From Microbispora amethystogenes (GTDB lineage: Bacteria > Actinomycetota > Actinomycetes > Streptosporangiales > Streptosporangiaceae): 64,000 bases of DNA. Location: assembly GCF_016863015.1 (NCBI RefSeq), contig NZ_BOOB01000017.1:124001-188000 (forward strand), in the 5' to 3' direction. A program made the translations under genes and the position numbers. Shown here in pieces: positions 1 to 6,308 of the stretch (position 1 is the stretch's first letter; each line of letters starts with the position of its first letter). The notes under the pieces are model-generated. The model saw nothing but the letters and a program-made list of their open reading frames with translations. It did no database searches and was not told where the DNA came from.

Positions 1-50
1 TTCTCGGCACCGCGCGGACGGTGCGCGACATGTGGCGGGCGGCGGCGTGA
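1..50 (+). CDS. C-terminal end of an unidentified protein (partial)
   Basis: An open frame enters from the left edge and stops at TGA 48-50, giving a tail that ends in RDMWRAAA. The fragment is too short to identify. It overlaps the start of the DUF2064 gene by 19 bases, which suggests co-transcription. In actinomycetes a family 2 glycosyltransferase often sits just upstream of DUF2064 and a methyltransferase, so that is a reasonable guess from context only. Confidence 0.4.
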   Translation, partial: LGTARTVRDMWRAAA

Positions 51-733
51 CATCCGTCGCGACACAGTTCCCCCCGCAGAGCCCTCCACAGATCTCCCCG
101 CAGGTCATCGTCATCGCCAAGGAGCCCCGGCCGGGGAGGGTCAAGACGCGGCTGACCCCGCCCTACACGCCCAGCCAGGCCGCCGTGCTCGCGGAGGCGG
201 CGCTGCGCGACACGCTGGCGGCGGTCGCCGCCGCTCCGGCGGCACGCCGGGTGCTGGCCCTGCTCGGCGAGGCCGGGCCCTGGCTGCCCGCCGGGTACGA
301 CGTGGTCCCGCAGCGGGGGGACGGCCTCGCGGAGCGGCTGACTCACGCCTTCGACGACGCCCGGAGCGCCTGCCCGGCGCCGGCCGTGCTGATCGGCATG
401 GACACTCCGCAGGTCACCCCGGGCCTGCTGGCCGAGGCGGGACGGCTGCTGGACGGGCACGACGTCGTGGTCGGCCCGGCCGCGGACGGCGGGTTCTGGC
501 TGCTCGGGCAGCGCGAACCCGATCCCGCGCTGCTCTCCGGGCTGCCGATGTCGCGCTCCGACACGGGAGCCCTGCTGCTCCGCCGGATCCGGGAGGCGGG
601 TCTGCGGACCGCCCTGCTGCCCGAGCTGACCGACGTGGACACCGCCGCCGACGCCCGCGCGGTGGCCGAGCGGGCCCCCTCCTCACGGTTCGCGGCGGTG
701 CTGGCGAGCCTCGGCGCGGGCGTCCCGGCGTGA
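32..733 (+). CDS. DUF2064 (TIGR04282-type) glycosyltransferase-like protein
   Basis: A 233-residue protein with the nucleotidyltransferase/glycosyltransferase-A-like fold expected of DUF2064. The N-terminal strand VIVIAKEPRPGRVKTRL (about residues 25-41) matches the family's AKxPxPGxVKTRL signature. Later come IGMDTPQVTP and GPAADGGFWLLG, the usual DxP and D-GG-Y/F-LG metal/nucleotide-binding segments. The biochemical reaction is not established for the family. The GTG at 32 is the longest start, and a later start nearer residue 20 is possible because the first 20 residues are low-complexity Pro/Gln. The gene overlaps both neighbours (19 and 4 bases), so it lies within one operon with the methyltransferase. 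Confidence 0.85.
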   Translation: MAGGGVTSVATQFPPQSPPQISPQVIVIAKEPRPGRVKTRLTPPYTPSQAAVLAEAALRDTLAAVAAAPAARRVLALLGEAGPWLPAGYDVVPQRGDGLAERLTHAFDDARSACPAPAVLIGMDTPQVTPGLLAEAGRLLDGHDVVVGPAADGGFWLLGQREPDPALLSGLPMSRSDTGALLLRRIREAGLRTALLPELTDVDTAADARAVAERAPSSRFAAVLASLGAGVPA

Positions 734-1341
734 TCGGCCCCCTCTACGCCGAGTCGCTGGACGGCGCACGGATCGACGTCGAGGCGGCCGACGGCAGGAC
801 GTGGCCGCTGGAGTCGTGGCGCTGGCTCGACGGCGCCGAAGGGGACGAGGCCATGCTGGCCCGCTGCGGCGACCCCACGCTCGACGTGGGCTCCGGCCCC
901 GGGCGGCTCACAGTGGCGCTGACCCGGCGCGGGGTGGGGGCGCTCGGCATCGACGTCACGCCCCGGGCCGTCCGCCTCACCCGCCTGGCCGGCGGGCGGG
1001 CCCTGTGCCGTGACGTGTTCGGGCACGTGCCGGGCGGCGGGCGCTGGGCGACGGTGCTGCTGGCCGACGGCAACATCGGCATCGGGGGGGACCCCGAGGC
1101 CCTGCTGCGGCGGGCCCGCGAGCTGCTGCGGCCCGGTGGCGAGGTGGTCGCCGAGCTCGGCCCTCCCGGCACCGCCACCCGCTCGGAGCGGGTCAGGCTG
1201 CGCCGGGACGACACGGTCACCGGGTGGTTCGCCTGGGCCCGCGTCGGGGCGGACGGCATCGGCCCGCTCGCCCGGCGTACGGGCTTCGGCCGCGCGGAGG
1301 TGTGGACCGAGGCGGGACGCTGGTTCTGCGTCCTCGGCTGA
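730..1341 (+). CDS. Class I SAM-dependent methyltransferase
   Basis: A 203-residue protein starting at GTG 730, whose start overlaps the preceding TGA by four bases (translational coupling). SAM motif I is LDVGSGPGRLTVAL (about residues 50-63), followed by the acidic end of strand 2 in GIDVTPRAV and by LLADGNIGIGG in the position of motif II/III. Substrate is unknown. Linkage to DUF2064 and probably a glycosyltransferase is a conserved actinomycete arrangement, so a role in modifying a glycosylated metabolite or envelope lipid is plausible but unproven. Confidence 0.85.
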   Translation: MIGPLYAESLDGARIDVEAADGRTWPLESWRWLDGAEGDEAMLARCGDPTLDVGSGPGRLTVALTRRGVGALGIDVTPRAVRLTRLAGGRALCRDVFGHVPGGGRWATVLLADGNIGIGGDPEALLRRARELLRPGGEVVAELGPPGTATRSERVRLRRDDTVTGWFAWARVGADGIGPLARRTGFGRAEVWTEAGRWFCVLG

Positions 1342-1369
1342 GAGTTCCCCCAGAACGCAGGCTCGTGGC

Positions 1370-2242
1370 TCAGGCGGCGACGACGCCGGCGCCCGTGGCG
1401 GCGAGGAGCAGGACGTCGATCCCCGCGGCGGCGATCGCGGCGGCGAAGGGCGCCCTGGGCAGGCGCCGGCCGAGCGCCAGACCGGCCGCCGCGCACCCGG
1501 CCACCCCGGCGAGGGCGAGCCACTCCGCCGGGCCGGGCGGGCCAGGCGGTGCGACGACCAGCAGCAGGGACGCCGCCAGCGGCGGCACCGGCATCAGCGC
1601 CCTGACCCGGGCCTCGCCGAGCCGCTGGGGCCAGCCCCGCACGCCCGTCGCCAGGTCCGTCGCGATGTCGGGCAGCACGTTGCCGAGGTGCGCTCCGCAG
1701 CCGAGCAGCGCCGCCGCGAGCACGGCCCACCACGCGGGCAGGGGCGGGCCGTCATGGTGGGCCGGCATGCCCCCCGCCACGAACACCGGCACGGCGCCGA
1801 ACCCGATCGCGTACGGCGCCCACGACGCGGCCGTGCCCTTCAGCCACAGGTTGTAGGCCCAGGCCGCGGCGACGGCGAGCAGGTGCGCCGCGGCCGGCAG
1901 CGGCCCGCAGGCGAGCGAGAGCGGCACGCACGCCGCCAGCGCCGTGAAGGCCGCGGCGCGCACCGTGCCCGCGGTCACCAGGCCGGCGACGATCGGCTTG
2001 CCGGTCCGCCCGGCCGCGGCGTCCCTGGCGGCGTCCACGGCGTCGTTGCACCAGCCCACCGAGAGCTGGCCGGTCAGCACGGCGAGCGCCACCGGCGCCG
2101 CCCCCGCGAGGCCGCGCCCGGCGAGCACCACGAGCGCCGTGACCAGAACCGTGACCGCGACGGCCGGGCCCGGATGGCACGCGCGGGCCAGCCCGGCCAC
2201 CTGCCGCGGCCCGTCGCCGGGGAGTGCTCTGGAGCAGGTCAT
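1370..2242 (-). CDS. UbiA-family prenyltransferase
   Basis: A 290-residue, multi-spanning membrane protein. The first Asp-rich region appears as GWCNDAVDAARDAAAGRTGKPI (an N/DxxxD-type diphosphate-Mg site) and the second as NVLPDIATDLATGVRGWPQRLG (DxxxD). Both are hallmarks of UbiA aromatic prenyltransferases. I start it at ATG 2242 (MTCSRALPGD), because upstream in-frame sequence is low-quality antisense of the PKS. It is divergent from the type III PKS operon with only about 100 bases between starts. It may therefore prenylate the phenolic product of that operon or make a related quinone; this is inference from position. Confidence 0.85.
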   Translation of the reverse strand: MTCSRALPGDGPRQVAGLARACHPGPAVAVTVLVTALVVLAGRGLAGAAPVALAVLTGQLSVGWCNDAVDAARDAAAGRTGKPIVAGLVTAGTVRAAAFTALAACVPLSLACGPLPAAAHLLAVAAAWAYNLWLKGTAASWAPYAIGFGAVPVFVAGGMPAHHDGPPLPAWWAVLAAALLGCGAHLGNVLPDIATDLATGVRGWPQRLGEARVRALMPVPPLAASLLLVVAPPGPPGPAEWLALAGVAGCAAAGLALGRRLPRAPFAAAIAAAGIDVLLLAATGAGVVAA

Positions 2243-2256
2243 CGTGACGAGCGTAA

Positions 2257-2269
2257 CCGGATGATCCGG
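2257..2269. promoter_or_regulatory. Inverted repeat in the UbiA/PKS divergent promoter
   Basis: CCGGA-TGA-TCCGG forms a short perfect dyad in the 100-base gap between the UbiA and PKS starts. It could be an operator, but it is short and GC-rich, so chance is likely. Confidence 0.25.
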
Positions 2270-2342
2270 GTTGGGAGGTATGTGAGCCGCCTGGACGGGC
2301 AAGAGTGCAGGTAGTTTCCTCCGCCAGCCAGTGGGATGTGAG

Positions 2343-3431
2343 ATGACGCGGATCGCGGCCGTCCATGGTGTCCTTCCTCCCCATCGCCACTCCCAGAAGG
2401 AGATCACGGACACGCTGGCGCGGGTCTGCCTCCCTCCGGGCGCCGACCGCCGGCTCCTCGACCGGCTGCACGCGAGCGCGCGGGTGGAGCACCGCAACCT
2501 CGTGCAGCCGCTCGACCGGTACGGCAAGCTCGACGGCTTCGGCATGGCCAACGACCTGTTCATCGAGGCCGCCCTCGACCTGGGCGCGGAGGCCGTGACC
2601 GGCGCGCTCGACGCCGCCGGCCTCACCCCGGCGGACGTCGACATGATCATGTGCACCTCGGTCACCGGCGTCGCCGCGCCGTCCCTGGACGCCCGGCTGG
2701 CCAACCGCATCGGGCTGCGTCCCGACGTGAAGCGGGTGCCGGTGTTCGGCCTCGGCTGCGTGGCGGGGGCGGCGGGCATCGCCCGGCTGCACGACTACCT
2801 GCGCGGGTGGCCCGGCCATGTGGCGGTGCTGCTCTCGGTCGAGTTGTGCTCCCTCACCCTCCAGCGCGACGACTCCTCCACGGCCAACCTCGTCGCCGGC
2901 GCGCTGTTCGGTGACGGCGCCGCCGCCGTGGTCGCGTACGGCGACGACCGTGACATCCCCGGCCGTGACATCCCTGAGCTCCCCGGGGGACGGCCGGACC
3001 CGGCCGTCGTCGCCACCCGCAGCCGCCTCTACCCCGGCTCGGAACGGGTGATGGGGTGGGACGTCCGCGACAGCGGGTTCCGGGTCGTCCTCGACGCCGG
3101 GGTGCCCGACGTGGTGCGCACCCACCTCGCCGGAGACGTGGGCGGGTTCCTCGGCGACCACGGCCTGGACGTCGGCGACATCACCGCGTGGGTGTGCCAT
3201 CCCGGCGGCCCCAAGGTGCTGGAGGCGGTCGCGGAGACGCTCGCGCTGCCGGAGGGCGCGCTCGACCTCACCTGGCGCTCGCTCGCCGCCATCGGCAACC
3301 TGTCGTCCGCGTCCGTGCTGCACGTGCTGCGGGACACCCTGGCCCTGCGGCCACCACCGCCGGACACCCCGGGGATGCTCCTGGCGATGGGCCCGGGATT
3401 CTGCTCCGAGCTCGTTCTGCTGCGCTGGTGA
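2343..3431 (+). CDS. srsA: Type III polyketide synthase, SrsA-like (alkylresorcinol/phenolic lipid synthase)
   Basis: A 362-residue chalcone-synthase-superfamily homodimer-type enzyme. The Cys-His-Asn triad is visible: Cys139 in [11 protein letters not shown], His286 in CHPGGPK and Asn319 in GNLSSASV. Such enzymes condense an acyl-CoA starter with malonyl or methylmalonyl-CoA. The next two genes are an ICMT-like methyltransferase and a FAD hydroxylase, the same order as the Streptomyces griseus srsABC operon that makes methylated phenolic lipids and alkylquinones. I therefore assign alkylresorcinol synthesis by context. ATG 2343 is preferred; GTG 2331 in frame would add four residues. Confidence 0.88.
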   Translation: MTRIAAVHGVLPPHRHSQKEITDTLARVCLPPGADRRLLDRLHASARVEHRNLVQPLDRYGKLDGFGMANDLFIEAALDLGAEAVTGALDAAGLTPADVDMIMCTSVTGVAAPSLDARLANRIGLRPDVKRVPVFGLGCVAGAAGIARLHDYLRGWPGHVAVLLSVELCSLTLQRDDSSTANLVAGALFGDGAAAVVAYGDDRDIPGRDIPELPGGRPDPAVVATRSRLYPGSERVMGWDVRDSGFRVVLDAGVPDVVRTHLAGDVGGFLGDHGLDVGDITAWVCHPGGPKVLEAVAETLALPEGALDLTWRSLAAIGNLSSASVLHVLRDTLALRPPPPDTPGMLLAMGPGFCSELVLLRW

Positions 3432-3486
3432 ATGCACTGGTGAAGGGGGGCCGGCGGGAGCCGGCCGGGAGGGATGGAGGGGACCG

Positions 3487-4041
3487 ATGTCGCCCTGGTA
3501 CGCGGTGCTCGTCGCGCTCGTCGGCGTGGAGCGCCTCGCGGAGCTGTTCGTGGCGCGCCGCAACGCCCGCTGGAGCATGGAGCGCGGCGGGGTGCTGTAC
3601 GGCGCCGGGCACTATCCCTGGATGGTGGCCCTGCACACCGGCCTGCTCGCCGGGTGCCTGCTGGAGGCGGCGCTGGCGGACCGGCCGTTCGTCCCGGCCC
3701 TGGGCTGGCCGATGCTGGCGCTCGTCCTGGCCGCGCAGGGGCTGCGCTGGTGGTGTGTCACGAGCCTCGGCCACCAGTGGAACACCCAGGTCATCGTCGT
3801 GCCCGGCCTGCCGCTCGTGACGCGTGGGCCGTACCGGCTCGGGTGGCTGCGGCACCCCAACTACGTCGCCGTGGCGGTGGAGGGCGCCGCCCTGCCGCTC
3901 GTGCACTCCGCGTGGCTGACCGCACTGGCCTTCACCCTGCTCAACGTCCCGCTCATGGTCGTCCGCCTGCGGTGCGAGAACGCCGCTCTCGCGACCGCCG
4001 CCCCGGCCGCCGCTCCCGGTTCCCTGCGGCACGCTCAGTGA
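3487..4041 (+). CDS. srsB: ICMT-like phospholipid/phenol methyltransferase, SrsB-like
   Basis: A 184-residue integral membrane protein with four to five hydrophobic segments. The C-terminal SAM-binding region typical of isoprenylcysteine carboxyl methyltransferases reads GPYRLGWLRHPNYVA (RHPxY motif) preceded by LGHQWNT. In srsABC operons the equivalent protein O-methylates the alkylresorcinol. It lies 55 bases after the PKS, and its TGA overlaps the GTG of the FAD gene by four bases, so the three genes form one operon. No peptide-prenylation gene is nearby, so a CaaX role is unlikely. Confidence 0.88.
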   Translation: MSPWYAVLVALVGVERLAELFVARRNARWSMERGGVLYGAGHYPWMVALHTGLLAGCLLEAALADRPFVPALGWPMLALVLAAQGLRWWCVTSLGHQWNTQVIVVPGLPLVTRGPYRLGWLRHPNYVAVAVEGAALPLVHSAWLTALAFTLLNVPLMVVRLRCENAALATAAPAAAPGSLRHAQ

Positions 4042-5099
4042 TCGACGTACTGGTGGCCGGAGGCGGGCCGGCGGGGCTGGCCACGGCCATCCACGCGGCG
4101 CTGGCCGGCCTGGAGACGGTCGTGGTCGAGCCGCGGGCCGTCCCGGTCGACAAGGCGTGCGGGGAGGGTCTGATGCCCACCGGCGTCGCCGCCCTCGCCG
4201 GTCTGGGGATCGACCCCAAGATCGCGCTGCCGGAGAGCAGGCCGTTCCTGGGCATCCGCTACGTCGACGGGCGGCACCGGGTGCAGGCGGAGTTCCGGGA
4301 CGGCACCGGGCTCGGCGTGCGGCGCACCGCGCTGCACGCGGCCCTGGCCCTGCGCGCCCGGGAGGCCGGAGTCCGGGTGGTCTCCGGGCGGGTCGCCGGC
4401 GTGCGCGCCGGTGACGACGACGTGCACGCGCGGGTGCCGCCCTCCGGTGGCGTCCCGGGCGGTCTCGATCTGCGGGCGCGGTGGCTGGTCGCGGCGGACG
4501 GCCTGCACTCGCCGATCAGGGCGTCCCTCGGGCTGGACCTGCCCGCGGGCGGCCCCCGCCGGTACGGCCTGCGCCGCCACTACCGGGTGACGCCGTGGAC
4601 CGACTTCGTGGAGGTGCACTGGGCGCCGGACGGCGAGGCGTACGTCACCCCGGTGGGCGACGACCTCGTCGGCGTGGCCGTGCTGAGCGGCGAGCGCCGG
4701 GGATACCACGAGCACCTCGCGGCGTTCCCGGACCTGCTCGCCCAGCTGGACGGGCCGCCCGCCACCCCGGTGCGCGGAGCCGGGCCGCTGCGCCAGCGGG
4801 TCCGCCGGCGGGTGGCCGGGCGGGTCCTGCTCGTGGGCGACGCCGCGGGCTACGTGGACGCGCTCACCGGCGAGGGCCTGTCGCTCGCGCTGCTGTCGGC
4901 CCGCGCGCTGGTCGGCTGCCTGCGCGCCGGCCGACCCGAGGAGTACGAGGCCGCCTGGCGGCGCCTGTCGCGGCGGTCCCGGCTGCTCACCGCCACGCTG
5001 CTGGAGGCGCGGCGGCACCCCCCGGCGGCCCGGATGATCGTGCCGGCCGCCCGGCGGTTGCCGGTGCTGTTCCGCGCCGCCGTCCGATCGCTCGCCTGA
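4038..5099 (+). CDS. srsC: FAD-dependent monooxygenase, SrsC-like
   Basis: A 353-residue flavoprotein of the aromatic hydroxylase/geranylgeranyl reductase superfamily. The N-terminal Rossmann motif is VLVAGGGPAGLATAIHAALAG with the ribose-binding Glu in VVVEP. DGLHSPIR is the mid-protein DG motif, and GRVLLVGDAAGYVDALTGEG is the GD motif that contacts FAD. In srs-type operons the flavoprotein hydroxylates the methylated resorcinol ring, giving a hydroquinone that oxidises to a quinone. The alternative is a lipid saturase of the geranylgeranyl reductase group; operon context favours the hydroxylase. Confidence 0.85.
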   Translation: MIDVLVAGGGPAGLATAIHAALAGLETVVVEPRAVPVDKACGEGLMPTGVAALAGLGIDPKIALPESRPFLGIRYVDGRHRVQAEFRDGTGLGVRRTALHAALALRAREAGVRVVSGRVAGVRAGDDDVHARVPPSGGVPGGLDLRARWLVAADGLHSPIRASLGLDLPAGGPRRYGLRRHYRVTPWTDFVEVHWAPDGEAYVTPVGDDLVGVAVLSGERRGYHEHLAAFPDLLAQLDGPPATPVRGAGPLRQRVRRRVAGRVLLVGDAAGYVDALTGEGLSLALLSARALVGCLRAGRPEEYEAAWRRLSRRSRLLTATLLEARRHPPAARMIVPAARRLPVLFRAAVRSLA

Positions 5100-5230
5100 G
5101 CGGCCCGGGAAAGCGGCCCGTGGGATAAATCGGGACATAGCGCAATTTGTCCATGGCCGGAATTCACAGTTCGCGAACGCCCGTTTTTAGGTGCGGCCGC
5201 ACCGGCTTATATCCCTGGACGTTAGAACTT

Positions 5231-5249
5231 ACTTCGACATGAACGAAGT
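5231..5249. promoter_or_regulatory. Inverted repeat upstream of the histidine kinase
   Basis: ACTTCG-N7-CGAAGT is a perfect dyad about 92 bases before the TTG start of the kinase, in the 241-base gap that follows the srs operon. The gap is clearly less GC-rich than its surroundings and should hold the kinase promoter. The dyad could bind a regulator of the lanthipeptide locus. Confidence 0.35.
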
Positions 5250-5286
5250 GGCCATCTTTTGTGACAGGTATGCAAGGATATAGCGC

Positions 5287-5325
5287 ATGCACCGAAAGGC
5301 GAGTCCGATGTTACGGCGAGGATGA
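5287..5325 (+). CDS. Possible 12-codon leader ORF with a TTA codon
   Basis: ATG 5287 opens a frame reading MHRKASPMLRRG and stopping at TGA 5325, 15 bases before the kinase start. AAGGA lies eight bases upstream as a possible ribosome site. Codon 9 is TTA (5311-5313), the rare codon read by the bldA tRNA in streptomycetes. No homology can be judged at this length, and it may be chance. Confidence 0.2.
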   Translation: MHRKASPMLRRG

Positions 5326-5340
5326 CTGGAGGGTCGTCAC

Positions 5341-6054
5341 TTGCCTGACTTCGCGATACTCGCCCTGTTCGCGTCACTCGGCGCGCTCCCCGTCGCCGCG
5401 CTGGCGATCCTGGCTCTCCGGCTGCGCCGGCTGCGCGCCATGCAGGCCGAGGCCGTCCGCCAGGCCGCGGCCGAGGCCCGGGAGCAGTTCGGCCGGGACG
5501 TGCACGACCTCGTGAGCAGCCGGCTGTGGCTGGCCACCCTGCGCAGCGAGCTCGCCTACCGCCTCGCCGAGGAGGACAACCCGCTGCGGCCCGCCCTGGC
5601 CGACGTGGTGCAGGCGATCCGCCAGGCCGCCGCGGACATCCGCAACGTGACCCGCTCGTTCCAGGACGTCTCGCTGCCGTCGGAGCTGGCCAACGCGCGT
5701 GCCGTGCTCCGCGCATACGGGACCGACTGCAAGATCGAGGTGACCGACGCGGAGCTCTCGGACGAGATCGGCGCGACGCTCGCCATCATGGTGCGCGAGG
5801 CCGTGACCAACGTCGTGCGGCACAGCCGGGCGACCCTGTGCGTCATCGAGATCGCCCTGCGCGCTAGCACGGTGACGCTGACCGTGGCCAACGACGGCGT
5901 CGACCCCTCCGCCCCGTCCGGCGCCGGCAGCGGCCTGGACAACCTCCGCACCCGCGCGGCCGCGCTCGACGGCGTCGTGGGAACGGTCCTCGACCCCGAC
6001 GGCTGGTTCCGCCTGGTCGCCGAGATCCCCAGCAGGGGCAACATCCGCCGCTGA
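5341..6054 (+). CDS. NarL-type histidine kinase flanking the lanthipeptide cluster
   Basis: A 237-residue short sensor kinase. TTG 5341 is the start, supported by GGAGG nine bases upstream. Residues 3-27 form one hydrophobic N-terminal segment with almost no extracytoplasmic sensor. His55 lies in the dimerisation box FGRDVHDLVSSRLWLA of the HisKA_3 type. The ATPase domain follows, with the N box VREAVTNVVRHSRA and the G-rich box GSGLDNLRTRAAALDG. No response regulator is adjacent. The nearest unpaired one is the LuxR-type regulator at the far end of the lanthipeptide cluster (13084-13740), so I infer that they form a pair. Confidence 0.88.
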   Translation: MPDFAILALFASLGALPVAALAILALRLRRLRAMQAEAVRQAAAEAREQFGRDVHDLVSSRLWLATLRSELAYRLAEEDNPLRPALADVVQAIRQAAADIRNVTRSFQDVSLPSELANARAVLRAYGTDCKIEVTDAELSDEIGATLAIMVREAVTNVVRHSRATLCVIEIALRASTVTLTVANDGVDPSAPSGAGSGLDNLRTRAAALDGVVGTVLDPDGWFRLVAEIPSRGNIRR

Positions 6055-6129
6055 GCGGACGGACCGCTCCAAAGCACTCCACGCCTCCTTCGGCATCCCC
6101 CCGCGCTCTTGACCTGCCGTTTGACAGAT

Positions 6130-6150
6130 GACCTCACCGCGACCTCACCC
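6130..6150 (+). promoter_or_regulatory. Direct-repeat operator candidate upstream of lanKC
   Basis: GACCTCACC occurs twice with an 11-base period (6130-6138 and 6141-6149), just after a consensus-like TTGACA at 6121. The 15-mer ACCGCGACCTCACCC (6136-6150) recurs exactly upstream of the cluster's response regulator (13787-13801). A shared binding site for that regulator is the simplest reading. Confidence 0.5.
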
Positions 6151-6212
6151 GCGGCCTCCCGGTGACCGTGGAGAGCGTCACCACCTGACCCGTGACCGCG
6201 TCATGGTTCGTT

Positions 6213-6229
6213 ATGTGCAGATTTCACAT
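6213..6229. promoter_or_regulatory. Inverted repeat in the lanKC promoter region
   Basis: ATGTG-N7-CACAT is a perfect five-base dyad in an AT-richer stretch about 80 bases before the GTG start of lanKC. A TTGACG lies just downstream at 6237-6242. It may be an operator or promoter element. Confidence 0.3.
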
Positions 6230-6308
6230 GGCGCAGTTGACGGGCGTAACTTGGCCCGTCCCCGCAATTCCGGAATTCTTACTTGTGACCGGCCTAAGGG
6301 GACATCTG

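Noticed and set aside
3487-4041. Isoprenylcysteine methyltransferase acting on prenylated peptides
   Set aside because: No CaaX-type substrate or farnesyltransferase is nearby; the srsABC order supports phenolic lipid O-methylation.
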